Assembly (NCBI GenBank): GCA_030655135.1
Contig: JAURWC010000075.1
Span: 177,501 to 241,500, forward strand
Direction: 5' to 3'
Length of the DNA stretch: 64,000 nt
Origin: Hyphomicrobiaceae bacterium
GTDB lineage: Bacteria; Pseudomonadota; Alphaproteobacteria; Rhizobiales; Hyphomicrobiaceae
Both the position numbers and the translations under genes were made by a program. This document shows positions 21,631 to 32,089 of this stretch, piece by piece (position 1 is the stretch's first letter; each line of letters begins with the position of its first letter). The notes under the pieces were generated by a model. That model worked only from the letters and a program-made list of their open reading frames with translations, ran no database searches and was not told the DNA's origin.

Positions 21631-23072
21631 GTCCCACCCGCTTCGGCTTCCAGTGCTGCGAACACGGCGCGCGCGGTCTGCGGCTCTCCGCCTTTCGGCC
21701 CTAACGGCCGCCCGGCCGGACGCCAGCCGAAGAGATCAAAATGCGCGAACCGCTTCGCGTTTTTTGTGAAGCGCTGTAAAAATAGGGCAGCCGTGACCGC
21801 GCCCGCGAACGGCGACTCATACACGTTATTCATGTCGGCAACGTCGCTATCGAGATGCCGTTCGTAGCCGGGCCACAGCGGCATGCGCCACAGCGGATCG
21901 CCGGTGCTTAAGCCGTGGGCGTTAACGGCGGAGGCGAAGGCCTCGTCGTTCGTGAAGAAGGCCGGCAGGTCTGGGCCGAGCGCAACGCGCGCCGCGCCCG
22001 TCAGTGTCGCAAACACCAGGATGCTGTCGGGGCTCTCCTCGTCGGCAAGCGAGATCGCGTCGGCCAGCACGAGGCGGCCCTCCGCATCCGTATTGCCCAC
22101 TTCCACGGTTTTTCCGCCGCGGCTCTGCAGCACGTCGCTCGGCCGGAACGCATTACCGGCGATGCTATTCTCAGCGGCCGGAATGAGAATGCGCAGCCGG
22201 ACATCTAGGCCGGTGCCCATGATGAGATGACCGAGCGTCAGCGCCGTTGCGGCCCCGCCCATATCCTTCTTCATCAGCAGCATGCCGGCGGCCGGCTTGA
22301 TATCGAGCCCGCCCGTGTCGAAGCAAATACCCTTGCCGACAAGGGTAACGCGCGGCGCATCAGGCCGGCCGCCCGGCTTGCTCCAGGTGAGATCGATGAG
22401 ACGCGGCGCGCGTGGGCTGGCGCGGCCGACCGCATGGATCATCGGAAAGTTCTGCTCCAGCAGCGCCGTGCCCGTGATGACCGAAATGCGCGCACCGAAA
22501 CGTGTCGCAAGTGCCCGTGCCGCATCTTCCAACTCATCCGGTCCCATGTCGGACGGCGGCGTGTTGATCAAGTCGCGCCCCAGCCAGACCGCCTCGACGC
22601 TATTCATCAGGCGCTTCGCATCGACCTTTTCGGGAATGCGCAGGCGAACGGAATCTATGCCGCTCTTTGCCTTGTACCGGCGGTAGCGATAGGCACCCAA
22701 TCCCCAGGCCAACGCCGCCAGCTCCGGCGCCGCGCAATCGCCCGCCAGGCGATAGGTGCCAGGCGGCAGCGATGATGCAAGTTGACCCGCGAGCAATTCC
22801 GACGGCCCGCACGGGTCGCCCGCGTGACCGTTGCCGAGCCCGAGAACCACGCCGGCCAATCCGCCGTCGGACCCGGGCAGCAAGGCCTGCTTTTTTGCGA
22901 CCGGCTTGAAGCGCACGGTTTGCAGCCAGCGTTCGTGCGCGGGATCTCCGGTGTTGCCCGTCTCGCTGCCGTCGTTGCAAAGCCAGATCGGCGTATCGCG
23001 GTCGTGTTGCGGTCCCGTCGCGAAAACGTGGTCTAGCCCTGCGGCGTCTTGTGTGCTGCTTTTGTCTTGCAT
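21627..23072 (-). CDS. Leucyl aminopeptidase family protein (M17)
   Basis: 481 residues, di-zinc M17 aminopeptidase. Signature NTDAEGRLVLADAI is present. The other metal/catalytic block is VGKGICFDTGGLDIKPA followed by MKKDMGGAA. Removes N-terminal residues from peptides. Co-translated with the NlpC/P60 gene, which suggests the pair degrades cell-wall or imported peptides to amino acids (inference). Confidence 0.92.
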   Translation of the reverse strand: MQDKSSTQDAAGLDHVFATGPQHDRDTPIWLCNDGSETGNTGDPAHERWLQTVRFKPVAKKQALLPGSDGGLAGVVLGLGNGHAGDPCGPSELLAGQLASSLPPGTYRLAGDCAAPELAALAWGLGAYRYRRYKAKSGIDSVRLRIPEKVDAKRLMNSVEAVWLGRDLINTPPSDMGPDELEDAARALATRFGARISVITGTALLEQNFPMIHAVGRASPRAPRLIDLTWSKPGGRPDAPRVTLVGKGICFDTGGLDIKPAAGMLLMKKDMGGAATALTLGHLIMGTGLDVRLRILIPAAENSIAGNAFRPSDVLQSRGGKTVEVGNTDAEGRLVLADAISLADEESPDSILVFATLTGAARVALGPDLPAFFTNDEAFASAVNAHGLSTGDPLWRMPLWPGYERHLDSDVADMNNVYESPFAGAVTAALFLQRFTKNAKRFAHFDLFGWRPAGRPLGPKGGEPQTARAVFAALEAEAGGT

Positions 23073-23180
23073 GCGACGGTGGAAACCCCGCTCAATGACG
23101 GTTAGGACACGTCCGTGTCGACTGGCGGCATTATCCGCAACGGTCGCAAAAACACAATTCGCTTCGGGGAAGTCGAAAGC

Positions 23181-23843
23181 ATGTCAGGAGCACACTATCG
23201 CCTTGTCATAGGCAACAAGAATACGTCGAGCTGGAGCCTGCGGCCTTGGCTGCTTATGCGCCGGCTGGCCATCGAATTCGACGAAATTCGCATCAATCTG
23301 CGCGACCCGGAGTACGCAGAGCAGATTAAGGCGCATTCGCCGGCCGGCAAGGTGCCGGTTCTCTGGGCCGGGGACTTGATGGTCTGGGACAGCCTTGCCA
23401 TCCTGGAATACCTGGCGGACAAGCACCCGGATCTGGGCATCTGGCCGTCCGACATGACGGCTCGCGCCATCGCCCGGTGCATATCCGCCGAAATGCATTC
23501 CGGCTTCCAACCGCTTCGCGAGGCCTGTCCGATGTCGATCCTGTCGACGTCACGGCATCAGGATGAGTTCCCTGATCCGGTTGCCGCCAACATCCGGCGC
23601 GTGGTCGCGATCTGGATGGAGACGCGAAAACGATTCGGCAAATCCGGCCGCTTCCTCTTCTCCAAGTTTTCAGCGGCGGACGCGATGTATGCGCCGGTCG
23701 CATCGCGACTCAAGACCTACGTTCCGGAACTGGCGGCCTACGGCGACGACGGCACCGCAAAAGCCTATATTGACACGCTTTTCGGCATGCCGGAGATGAC
23801 GGAGTGGGCCAACGGCGCGCAAGCGGAAATGAGCCTGACATAA
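23181..23843 (+). CDS. Glutathione S-transferase family protein
   Basis: 220 residues. The N-terminal thioredoxin-like domain has the catalytic-type Ser motif NKNTSSWSLRPWL, cis-Pro in GKVPVLWAGD and the glutathione-binding ES-like pair in VWDSLAILEYLAD. The C-terminal helical domain includes FSAADAMYAPVASRL. ATG 23181 gives the standard beta-1 start; a longer in-frame start at 23115 adds 22 unrelated residues. Substrate unknown. Confidence 0.9.
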   Translation: MSGAHYRLVIGNKNTSSWSLRPWLLMRRLAIEFDEIRINLRDPEYAEQIKAHSPAGKVPVLWAGDLMVWDSLAILEYLADKHPDLGIWPSDMTARAIARCISAEMHSGFQPLREACPMSILSTSRHQDEFPDPVAANIRRVVAIWMETRKRFGKSGRFLFSKFSAADAMYAPVASRLKTYVPELAAYGDDGTAKAYIDTLFGMPEMTEWANGAQAEMSLT

Positions 23844-23932
23844 AGGGCACACGGATAGCGTGAAGCATCTGTTGACCTCAGCGCCCGAAGCAGACTCTCC
23901 TGTCTCTACAAGAGATTGATTTGGAGCGGTCG

Positions 23933-24874
23933 ATGCAAGACGAGCCGGGGGGCAAGGCGTTACGCTGCAAGCGCGCAGCAGGCCTTACCCTGGCCGCCGT
24001 GACGCTTGCGTTGATGCTCGGCGCCTGCTCGGAAGCCGGGCAGTCACTCGACGCCGCCTTGAACAAGACCAGCGGCGAAGACAGCAAGCCGCCCCTCAGT
24101 GAGCTCGACCAGGCCGCCAAGAAATACGCCGAGAGCCCCACGGACGCCGACGCGGCGCTGGCGTATTCTGACCTGCTGAAGCAGAACGGCCGCAAGCCGG
24201 AAGCACTCACCGTGCTGCAGAACGCCAGCCAGGCCAAGGCCGGAGACCGCCGCCTGATGTCGGCCTATGGCAGACTGGCCCTGGACCAGGGCAAGCTCAG
24301 CTTGGCCAAGGGTTTGCTGGAAGCAGCCGACGACCCCACCAAGCCGGATTGGCGCGTGGTCTCCGCGCGCGGCACAGTGCTGGCGAAGGAAGGCAAGCAC
24401 AGCGAGTCGATTGCCTTTTTCGAACGCGCCCGGCCGCTATCCAATGACCACCCCTCTGTGATCAACAACCTCGCGCTTGCCTACATGATGAGCGGCGAAC
24501 CCGCGAAGGCCGAACCGCTGCTTCGGCAGGCAGCCGCCGCTGATCCTGCCAACGTCAAGGTCCGTCAGAACCTCGCCCTGGTCCTCGGCCTGCAGGGACG
24601 CTACGACGAAGCCAAGACTTTGGCGTCCAAGGATCTGTCTCCCGAAGCTGCCGCCTCCAACACCGAGCTGATGCGGAAAATCGTGCAGCTGGAGCAAAAG
24701 CCGGGAACCAAGGCGGACAAGGCCGTCGCCGATACCAACTGGGATACGTCGGCCGAAGAGCCAAAGGCCAAGCCAGCAGCGCGCAAATTGGTAGCGCCCG
24801 CGGCCACGAAGAACGCTGCGCCGAAGGATCAAGGCCTTCGCGGTTCATCGGTCGAGACGTCCAGCACGGAATAG
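23933..24874 (+). CDS. TPR lipoprotein, TadD-like
   Basis: 313 residues. Lipoprotein signal: LAAVTLALMLGAC with lipobox LGAC. Several TPR units follow (AALAYSDLLKQNGRKPEAL; AYGRLALDQGKLSLAKGLLE; NNLALAYMMSGEPAKAEPLL; NLALVLGLQGRYDEAKTLA). The C-terminal tail is low complexity. TadD is the pilotin-like lipoprotein of Tad pili, and this gene lies directly beside and convergent to tadC, which supports that role. ATG 23933 has GGAG 6 bases upstream. Confidence 0.82.
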   Translation: MQDEPGGKALRCKRAAGLTLAAVTLALMLGACSEAGQSLDAALNKTSGEDSKPPLSELDQAAKKYAESPTDADAALAYSDLLKQNGRKPEALTVLQNASQAKAGDRRLMSAYGRLALDQGKLSLAKGLLEAADDPTKPDWRVVSARGTVLAKEGKHSESIAFFERARPLSNDHPSVINNLALAYMMSGEPAKAEPLLRQAAAADPANVKVRQNLALVLGLQGRYDEAKTLASKDLSPEAAASNTELMRKIVQLEQKPGTKADKAVADTNWDTSAEEPKAKPAARKLVAPAATKNAAPKDQGLRGSSVETSSTE

Positions 24875-24919
24875 CGAAGGGTCCGCTAATAGGAAATGCC
24901 TGCGGCCGTTGTCCGAGCC

Positions 24920-25894
24920 CTACTGCGTGCCCAGAACGTAGGAAATCACCATCGGTGCGATGATAATGACGAACAGCACCGGCAGAAAAAATATGATCAT
25001 CGGCACGGTCAGTTTCGGAGGCAGGGCCGCAGCCTTCTTCTCCGCTTCCGACATGCGGATATCGCGGTTCTCTTTCGCCATGACCCGCAGCGCCGAGCCG
25101 ACGGGCGTACCGTAGCGCTCAGCCTGGATAAGCGCCATGCACACGGCCTTGACGCCGGGAAGTCCGGTTCTGAGACCTAAATTCTCGTACGCCTGGCGCC
25201 GGTCCTGCAGATACGAAAGTTCAGCCGTCGTCAACGAGAGCTCTTCGGCAAGCTCAACGGACTGGGACAGGATTTCTTTCGAGACTTTCTGAAATCCCGC
25301 CTCGACCGACATGCCCGATTGAACGCAGATGAGCAGCATGTCCAGCGCATCGGGGAACGCCTGCCTGATCGCCTGTTGACGCTTGTCCGCAAGGTTTTTC
25401 AGAAAGAGGTTCGGTAGATAATAGCCGGCCCCCGCCGCAGCCGTCGCCATCAGCAGCTTGATGATTGCCGGATGCGACGTAACGTTCATGACGAAAAGGT
25501 AGAAGATCGCGATCAAGAACACGATCGGCGGCGCAGCCATTCGGAAGAAGATGTACGTGACGAGAGGCCCCTGGCCACGCAGGCCCGCCGTCTTCAGCTT
25601 GTTGCGCAGCTCCTCCGTATCGAATTGCTTGCGCAGGTCGAACCGATCGACGATTTGCTGCATGAAGCCCTTGGGCTTCTCACCGCGCAGGTTGACGCGC
25701 TCCTTTGGAGCAGTCTCGCTGAGGCGCTGGGAACGCATGGCGTTGCGCTCCAGCGCCATCGTCTTCATGCGCTCAGCCCCGCGGTCTTTCACCAAAAGCG
25801 GCATGACGAACGACAGCACCGTTGCGAATGCAGCGATCGCCGCAAGAAGCGTCGCCAACAGCGGAGGGCTCATCAATGTGTCGAAAAAGGCCAT
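24920..25894 (-). CDS. tadC: Tad pilus inner-membrane platform protein TadC
   Basis: 324 residues, type II secretion system F domain. Membrane helices: N-terminal (LLATLLAAIAAFATVLSFVM), two in the middle (FFRMAAPPIVFLIAIFYLFV region and around AAAGAGYYLP) and one at the C terminus (VPMIIFFLPVLFVIIIAPMV). The cytoplasmic core has FPDALDMLLICVQSGMSVEAG. Pairs with TadB to form the platform on which CpaF acts. Last gene of the minus-strand tad operon. Confidence 0.92.
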   Translation of the reverse strand: MAFFDTLMSPPLLATLLAAIAAFATVLSFVMPLLVKDRGAERMKTMALERNAMRSQRLSETAPKERVNLRGEKPKGFMQQIVDRFDLRKQFDTEELRNKLKTAGLRGQGPLVTYIFFRMAAPPIVFLIAIFYLFVMNVTSHPAIIKLLMATAAAGAGYYLPNLFLKNLADKRQQAIRQAFPDALDMLLICVQSGMSVEAGFQKVSKEILSQSVELAEELSLTTAELSYLQDRRQAYENLGLRTGLPGVKAVCMALIQAERYGTPVGSALRVMAKENRDIRMSEAEKKAAALPPKLTVPMIIFFLPVLFVIIIAPMVISYVLGTQ

Positions 25895-25904
25895 TGCGCT
25901 GCTT

Positions 25905-26906
25905 CTAGAATTTGAAGTTGATCATCTTCTTCATGGTCAGAACGCCCATCCCCATCCACATCAGGCCCATCAACAACACAAAATTTCCCAGAGTCGTTGT
26001 GAACAAGGGAGCGAGATATTTCGGTGAAAGCAACGAAATCATAACCGCCACAGCCGGAGGCAGCGAGCCGAGCACCATGGCGCCGGCTTTCGCTTCCGAA
26101 GACATGGCTTGAACCTTCATGGCCAATTTGGCGCGGTCGCGCAGCACGCCGGACAGGTTGCCCAAAGCTTCCGACAGGTTGCCGCCAGCCGCCTGCTGGA
26201 TCGCGATAACGATGGCAAAGAAGCGGACCTCGGGTATGGGCATGCGAATTGCCATGCGATCGAGGCTATCCGCCATCGTCACGCCCATCCGCTGTTGATC
26301 CACGACCTCACGAAATTCGCTGCAGACCGGCTCGGGGCTCTCTCGCGCGATGATCTGAAGGCATTCGTTCAGCGGCAGGCCCGCCTTGATGCCGCGCACG
26401 ATCAGATCGACCGAATTGGCGAACTCGTTCGTGAACTTCATCGTGCGCTTGTTGATCTTCCGGTTAAGCCAAAAGCGCGGCAGTCCGAACGTTCCGACGA
26501 ACAGGCTCAGCGGAATAAAAATGGTCGATAGCGTCGACGGAGGCAGGGCGAGGTAGGCGGCCAGCGTCACGACGATGCCGGTAACAGCGCTCCAGAGATA
26601 GAAGACGCGCGGCGATATCTTCAAACCGGCCCGTTGCAGCCGAACCTGCAGCGTGGCGCGCTTGCTGGCCTTGTTCCGGTTCTCGATGTCCTTGAGCGTT
26701 TCAGAGACAGCTTTGCGGCGCGTTGCGGTGGTTTCGTTTGCCGTTCGCGTTGCCACGCGGATGGCCCGCGTTTCGGTAACGAGCCGTTTGCGCTGCTCGC
26801 CCTGGTCCGCTCCGGAAAGCAAGGGCCAAAGCAGCGCCAGCGCCAGGGCGCCAACACCCGCGGCAGCAAGAAGGGCGGTCAGCAGCTGCAGAGTGCTGTC
26901 ATCCAT
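25905..26906 (-). CDS. tadB: Tad pilus inner-membrane platform protein TadB
   Basis: 333 residues with a T2SSF domain: FANSVDLIVRGIKAGLPLNEC and FFAIVIAIQQAAGGNLSEAL. Helices at the N terminus, around residues 110-150 and at the C terminus. The start codon overlaps the cpaF stop by one base (TAATG), and tadC follows after 10 bases, as is usual for this pair. Confidence 0.92.
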   Translation of the reverse strand: MDDSTLQLLTALLAAAGVGALALALLWPLLSGADQGEQRKRLVTETRAIRVATRTANETTATRRKAVSETLKDIENRNKASKRATLQVRLQRAGLKISPRVFYLWSAVTGIVVTLAAYLALPPSTLSTIFIPLSLFVGTFGLPRFWLNRKINKRTMKFTNEFANSVDLIVRGIKAGLPLNECLQIIARESPEPVCSEFREVVDQQRMGVTMADSLDRMAIRMPIPEVRFFAIVIAIQQAAGGNLSEALGNLSGVLRDRAKLAMKVQAMSSEAKAGAMVLGSLPPAVAVMISLLSPKYLAPLFTTTLGNFVLLMGLMWMGMGVLTMKKMINFKF

Positions 26907-28375
26907 TAGTTGTCTCCTAATGGATTGCCGTTCGCATCAACAAGTTCGGCCGCCGAAAGCGCCTCCGCCAAGCGGCCCTCTTCCTTGTAATACTGTGCAC
27001 GCTCCCAGAATGCCGGACGCGCGATGCCGGTCGACCTGTGGCGTCCGACGAGTCGGCCATTGGGGTCGTCGCCGGTGATCTCAAAGACAATGAGGTTTTG
27101 CAGCGTCACCGTATCGCCTTCCATGCCGACGACTTCGGTGATGTGCGTCACCTTTCGCGAGCCGTCGCGCAGGCGAGACGCCTGGATGATGATGTCGATG
27201 GACCCGGCCACCATTTCCCGGATCGTGCGAACCGGCAGGTTATAGCCGCCCATCATGATCATCGACTCAAGACGGCTGATGGCTTCGCGCGGACTGTTGG
27301 CGTGCAGCGTGCCCATCGAGCCGTCGTGGCCCGTATTCATGGCCTGCAGCAGGTCGAATGCCTCAGGGCCGCGGACTTCACCGACGATGATGCGCTCCGG
27401 GCGCATACGCAGGCAGTTCTTGACGAGGTCACGCATCGTAATCTCGCCCTCGCCTTCCAGGTTGGGCGGGCGGGTTTCGAGACGAACCACGTGCGGCTGC
27501 TGCAGCTGAAGTTCCGCCGAATCCTCGCACGTGATGATGCGTTCATCGTTCTCGATGCACGACGTCATACAGTTGAGCAGCGTAGTCTTTCCGGAACCGG
27601 TACCGCCGGATATCAGGATGTTGCAGCGAACGCGGCCGATCACCTGCAGAACAGCCTTGGCCTGCTCGCTGATCGAGCCATAGCGCTGCAACTGGTCGAG
27701 CGTCAGCCGGTCTTTCTTGAACTTACGAATGGTGAGCGCAGGGCCATCGATGGCCAGCGGCGGCGCAATCACGTTGACACGCGATCCGTCCGGCAAACGC
27801 GCGTCGCAGATCGGGCTCGCCTCGTCGACGCGCCGGCCAACCTGGCTGACGATGCGCTGGCAGATATTCATCAGCTGCTGGTTGTCGGCGAAGTGCACAC
27901 CGGTCTTTTGCACCTTGCCCGAGACTTCGATGTAGGTCGTGTTGGCGCCATTGACCATGATGTCGGCGATGTCATCGCGCGCCAGCAACGGTTCCAGCGG
28001 GCCGTAGCCGAGAACGTCGTTGCAGATGTCTTCGAGCAGTTCCTCCTGCTCGGAAATCGACATGACGACATTCTTGACTTGAATGATCTCGCCGACGATG
28101 TCGCGAATTTCTTCGCGCGCCGCCTGGCCATCCAGCTTCGCCAGTTGTGTCAAGTCGATGGTGTCGATCAGCGCATTGAAAACGGTGGTCTTGACGTCGT
28201 AATACTCTTCCGAGTGCCGGCGCTGCTGGACGGGTTCGGGCGGCCGCGCTGCCGGTGCGGAGGATGGCTTGGCCGTGGCGGCCTTTGGCTCCGGCGCCTT
28301 CACGGCAGCGGCTGCAGCTGCGGGGGCTGCACCCGGCCGCGTCTGTACTTCGCTGTTGCTGCGCCTGCCGAACAT
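26906..28375 (-). CDS. cpaF: Tad pilus assembly ATPase CpaF/TadA
   Basis: 489 residues. Powers pilus assembly from the cytoplasm. Walker [13 protein letters not shown], Asp box [10 protein letters not shown], Walker [14 protein letters not shown] and His box [14 protein letters not shown] are all intact. The N-terminal 60 residues are an Ala/Pro-rich linker. It starts 10 bases after cpaE. Confidence 0.96.
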   Translation of the reverse strand: MFGRRSNSEVQTRPGAAPAAAAAAVKAPEPKAATAKPSSAPAARPPEPVQQRRHSEEYYDVKTTVFNALIDTIDLTQLAKLDGQAAREEIRDIVGEIIQVKNVVMSISEQEELLEDICNDVLGYGPLEPLLARDDIADIMVNGANTTYIEVSGKVQKTGVHFADNQQLMNICQRIVSQVGRRVDEASPICDARLPDGSRVNVIAPPLAIDGPALTIRKFKKDRLTLDQLQRYGSISEQAKAVLQVIGRVRCNILISGGTGSGKTTLLNCMTSCIENDERIITCEDSAELQLQQPHVVRLETRPPNLEGEGEITMRDLVKNCLRMRPERIIVGEVRGPEAFDLLQAMNTGHDGSMGTLHANSPREAISRLESMIMMGGYNLPVRTIREMVAGSIDIIIQASRLRDGSRKVTHITEVVGMEGDTVTLQNLIVFEITGDDPNGRLVGRHRSTGIARPAFWERAQYYKEEGRLAEALSAAELVDANGNPLGDN

Positions 28376-28385
28376 TGCCCTGGTC

Positions 28386-29675
28386 CTAACGCTTCAGCTT
28401 GAGCCGCTCGAGCAGCCCGATCTTCTTTTCGACGCGCTCTTCGCGATGGGCGAGCGCCAGTGCCAGCTGCCGCAGCGACGGAACGGCGCGCGCCTTGGCG
28501 TTGGTCTCGGCAATCATCTGCCCGTTGTTTGCTGCCTGCCCGAACGTTTCGATGTCGAACTCGATGACAGCAGCAGCCTTCAGGCCAAGCGCCGCCTCGA
28601 ATTCCTTCACGGCAATCTCGGGCCGCTTGGGCAAGCCGACGGTGTTGAGCACGAGATGAGGCGGGCTATCGTTGCGCCGTGTCTGCCGCAGCAGGTCGAC
28701 GATATTCTTCGCGTTGCGCAGGTTGGCGAGGTCGGGCGCCGCGGTGATGATGACTTCATCGGCCTGCAGCAGAACGCTTTTCGTCCACGACATCCAGGTG
28801 TGCGGCATGTCGATGGCGACGAAGGGCACGTTCTGGCGGACGACATCCAGCACGGATTCACACGACTCCGCCGAAATGTCGTAGCCGCGCTCCAGCGTGA
28901 CGGGAGCTGCAAAGATCGACAGATGCTCCGAGCACTTGGTCAGCAGGCGATCCAGCAGCACTTCGTCGAGACGTTCCGGCGTTGCCAGCGCATCGCCGAT
29001 GCCCTGCAAGGGATCCTGATTGAAATCGAGGCCAGTCGTGCCGAACGCCAGGTCAAGGTCGGCAACCACGACGTTCGACTTCAAGGCCTCCGACAGCATC
29101 CACGCCGTATTGTGGCAGATCGTCGAAGAGCCGGAGCCGCCCTTGGCGCCGATGTACGCGTGGACATGGCCGACCGGGTCGGTGTCCGGATTATTGTAGA
29201 GATGCGAGATGCTCTCCATGATCTGCCCAGCCGTGACCGGCGCGACCAAATACTCGCTGACACCGCGTTTCAGCAGCTCGCGGTAGATCACAACGTCATT
29301 CAGGTGGCCGATGATCACAACTTTCGTACCAGCGTCGCAGTGCTCGGCCAGGGTATCGATATCGGAAAGCAGCTTCTCGCGCTGCGCTGTGCTCTCCAGC
29401 ACGATCAGGTTCGGCGTCGGGTTCGATCCGAAATGCTGCAGCGCCGCCGGGCAACCGCCCATGTGGATGCTCACGTGCGTCTTCGACAGGCGGCGGTCGT
29501 CGGCCGCGATTTGCATGGCGCCGGCGACGGGCGCCGTCTCGCAAAACACCTGGATCGAAATGCGCGGCACCGGCCGGGCGCTGGACTGAACAGGCTCATC
29601 CGCTTCGGCAACGAACGCCATGTCTGCCAGATCTTCCAGATCCGGTTGTGTCGTCGGGAGGGCCGAATGACTCAT
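28386..29675 (-). CDS. cpaE: Tad pilus localisation protein CpaE/TadZ
   Basis: 429 residues. A degenerate receiver-like N-terminal domain (TKVVIIGHLNDVVIYRELLK) precedes a ParA/MinD-type ATPase domain with deviant Walker A AKGGSGSSTICHNTA and VVADLDLAFGTTGLDFNQ. TadZ/CpaE family proteins place the pilus machine at the cell pole. Sits between cpaD and cpaF in the operon. Confidence 0.93.
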   Translation of the reverse strand: MSHSALPTTQPDLEDLADMAFVAEADEPVQSSARPVPRISIQVFCETAPVAGAMQIAADDRRLSKTHVSIHMGGCPAALQHFGSNPTPNLIVLESTAQREKLLSDIDTLAEHCDAGTKVVIIGHLNDVVIYRELLKRGVSEYLVAPVTAGQIMESISHLYNNPDTDPVGHVHAYIGAKGGSGSSTICHNTAWMLSEALKSNVVVADLDLAFGTTGLDFNQDPLQGIGDALATPERLDEVLLDRLLTKCSEHLSIFAAPVTLERGYDISAESCESVLDVVRQNVPFVAIDMPHTWMSWTKSVLLQADEVIITAAPDLANLRNAKNIVDLLRQTRRNDSPPHLVLNTVGLPKRPEIAVKEFEAALGLKAAAVIEFDIETFGQAANNGQMIAETNAKARAVPSLRQLALALAHREERVEKKIGLLERLKLKR

Positions 29676-29687
29676 TGCTGCTGGACC

Positions 29688-30431
29688 CTAATTGGCTGAT
29701 GAGGTGCTGGCTTTTTCGTCTTCAGAACGCTCGGCGCCTGTCGGTTTGCCTTCGCGATACTTCTCCCAGGTCGTGTCGCGCCGTTCCGACGAGCGATCCG
29801 ATTCCGAACGCGGCTCGACGAGATCGGCAGGGTTCGCCACCTGGTTGGCGAAGTTGCGCTGCGTGGCGCAACCGAAATTGTGGTACGGCAAATTCTGCGG
29901 CTCGCGCGCCAGGTTCTTGGGCCATTCGCCGCATTCCGGCGCGTGCGCGACATACCGGAAGAAGGCGACGCGCACGGGTGCGGCGCGCTCATTCGATGCG
30001 TGGTAGGCCTCGAGCGCAACCGACGTCTCCGGGATGCCGCCTTCGTTCAACAGATGACGCACCTGTTCGACGGCATAAGCCGCCTCGACCTCGTTGCCTG
30101 AGCCCGCGGGCGCTGCAACGACCAGCTTCGTGTTGCCGGCATCCGCAGCCCGCGCGCGCGCGGCGAATTCGATTACTTCCGCCTTCTGAGCCGGCGCTAG
30201 GCCGCGCGACCCACGCGGCACCTTCAGCGTCAGTAGTTCCGGTTCGCGCGAAACGGCGATCGGATGCCGCTGCGCCGGATCGATCTGCGACCAACCTTGC
30301 ACGCGCGTGGCGTCTTCGTCGGGACGGCAACCCGTGAGCGCCAATCCTGCAGCCAGCAGCGCAACGCCAGCCGCGATCGTTCGCGCCGTTGCACGTTGCA
30401 TCGAACCGGATCTGCTGTTCTCAACCGTCAT
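29688..30431 (-). CDS. cpaD: Tad pilus lipoprotein CpaD
   Basis: About 247 residues. Lipoprotein signal with AAGVALLAAGLALTGC. The CpaD family body includes ARAADAGNTKLVVAAP and the conserved C-terminal CGEWPKNLA ... NFGCATQRNFANQVANPADL. An outer-membrane accessory to the CpaC secretin. Start: three consecutive ATGs (30437, 30434, 30431); the last has GGAG at 7 bases. A longer ATG at 30461 overlaps the cpaC stop and could also be used. Confidence 0.9.
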   Translation of the reverse strand: MTVENSRSGSMQRATARTIAAGVALLAAGLALTGCRPDEDATRVQGWSQIDPAQRHPIAVSREPELLTLKVPRGSRGLAPAQKAEVIEFAARARAADAGNTKLVVAAPAGSGNEVEAAYAVEQVRHLLNEGGIPETSVALEAYHASNERAAPVRVAFFRYVAHAPECGEWPKNLAREPQNLPYHNFGCATQRNFANQVANPADLVEPRSESDRSSERRDTTWEKYREGKPTGAERSEDEKASTSSAN

Positions 30432-30457
30432 CATCATTCTCCAGCAACACGGCTCAT

Positions 30458-32053
30458 TCACTCGACGATGTATCCGTAGTCGCCTTTAAGATCGCCTGGC
30501 GGCATCGCGCTTCCGCGGCCGTAGATCTTGTTGACGTGCCCGAGGAAGTTCGCCTCGCGGTCGGCCGCATCGCCAAGACCATCGAGTGGGCGCGACAATT
30601 CCTTGCGAGCCGTCGGGCGCACCGTATAGGGCGTCACGATCACGACGAGCTCGGTCTCCTTCTTGATGAAGTCGCGGCTGCGGAACAGCGTGCCCAGCAC
30701 CGGCATTTCCTTGAGCCCCGGGAAACCGTCGATGTTCTGGCGCGTATCTTCTGAGATCAAACCGGCGAGCGCCAGCGAACCGCCCGACGGCAGCTCAACG
30801 GTTGTCCGCGCCTGGCGCTTGTTGATGACCGGGCTGCCGCCGACAAATTCGGCAATCTCGCTCACAGCCGTGTCGATCTTCAAACTGATGCGGCCCTCGG
30901 TCAGCACGACCGGCGTAAACGACAGCTGCACACCGAATTCCTTGTATTCGACGGTTCGGGTGCCGGTCGTTGCGTCGATGCCGGTGACGAACGGGATTTC
31001 ACCACCCGCCAGGAACTTGGCAGATTCGCCGGAGATGGCGGTCAGGTTTGGTTCAGCCAGCGTCTTGATCAACCCATCGCGTTCGAGCGCGCGAATGGCG
31101 TGCGTGATCTGGTCGTTGCCCCCGGACCACTTGCCGGCAACGCCGGAGTTTCCGACGGCTCCGCCACTGCCGGGAATGGACTCGAGCGCGTTGACGAGAT
31201 TGCCGGTCGCAGGAATGACGCCCGGCAGCGGCATGTTGCCCAGCGTGTTCCCGGTCAGCGGCAGGCCGTTCGCCGCGAGAATTGCGGTGGTGAAGTTGCC
31301 CGCGTTGATGACGGCGCCGAGGTTCACGCCGAACTGCTTCAGCATATTGCGCTGAACCTCCGCCACGACGACGCGGAGCATCACCTGCTCTTCGGCCTCG
31401 ACGGAGAGGAGGTTGATGATAGATCCCTTGCCGGCTTCGTCACCGACCGTAGTCGTGCTCGCTCCGCCATTCGCGGCGCCGCCGCTACCTGTCGAAGCGC
31501 CGCCAGAACGGCTGTCGCTCGTGAACGTCGGGGTAGCAGCCGCAAATTTCGCAGCGATTGATGCCGCACGGTTGGAATCTGCCGGTGACCTCACCGAGCC
31601 GGTCAAAACGATAGCGTCTCCAGCGATCTCGGTTTTGATCTGCGATCCGGGGATCAAGCGGCGCAACAAATCGTCGATGCTGGCGAGATCTGCGCCAACT
31701 GAGATCTCGAGTGTCAGCACACGATCGCCGTTGGCGTCGAAGAAGAACGCGTTCGTCTGACCGGTCTTCTTGGCGATCAGGAACACACGGTTCGACGTCT
31801 GCACAACGGCATCGACACGATCCGGGTCGGCGACGAGCACGTCGCGGAGTTCGAAGCCGAATTCGATCATCATGGACTTGCCGGAGCCGAGCGCCAGCTT
31901 CCGCGTGCGCGCTTCGCCGCGGCTGTTGATCTTCAGCACCGAGCCGTTCTGTTCGATCTGGCGTGCCGTGTATTGCGGCTCCTGTGCAGCCCCCACGGAG
32001 GGCGCCAGCGAGAAGAGCGCAACAGCAGCCAAGACCTTCCACACCATCTTCAT
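30458..32053 (-). CDS. cpaC: Tad pilus outer-membrane secretin CpaC/RcpA
   Basis: 531 residues. Signal peptide (VLAAVALFSLAPSVGAAQ). The N-terminal pilus domain (DVLVADPDRVDAVVQTSNRV), a BON-like part and the secretin domain (VMLRVVVAEVQRNMLKQFGV ... ARTTVELPSGGSLALAGLI) are in order. A Ser/Gly/Thr-rich spacer lies at about 175-205. Forms the gated outer-membrane channel. Overlaps the longest cpaD frame, showing tight packing. Confidence 0.95.
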   Translation of the reverse strand: MKMVWKVLAAVALFSLAPSVGAAQEPQYTARQIEQNGSVLKINSRGEARTRKLALGSGKSMMIEFGFELRDVLVADPDRVDAVVQTSNRVFLIAKKTGQTNAFFFDANGDRVLTLEISVGADLASIDDLLRRLIPGSQIKTEIAGDAIVLTGSVRSPADSNRAASIAAKFAAATPTFTSDSRSGGASTGSGGAANGGASTTTVGDEAGKGSIINLLSVEAEEQVMLRVVVAEVQRNMLKQFGVNLGAVINAGNFTTAILAANGLPLTGNTLGNMPLPGVIPATGNLVNALESIPGSGGAVGNSGVAGKWSGGNDQITHAIRALERDGLIKTLAEPNLTAISGESAKFLAGGEIPFVTGIDATTGTRTVEYKEFGVQLSFTPVVLTEGRISLKIDTAVSEIAEFVGGSPVINKRQARTTVELPSGGSLALAGLISEDTRQNIDGFPGLKEMPVLGTLFRSRDFIKKETELVVIVTPYTVRPTARKELSRPLDGLGDAADREANFLGHVNKIYGRGSAMPPGDLKGDYGYIVE

Positions 32054-32089
32054 TAAAGCGCCGCCCTACAACAACTCAGCATTCAAAAC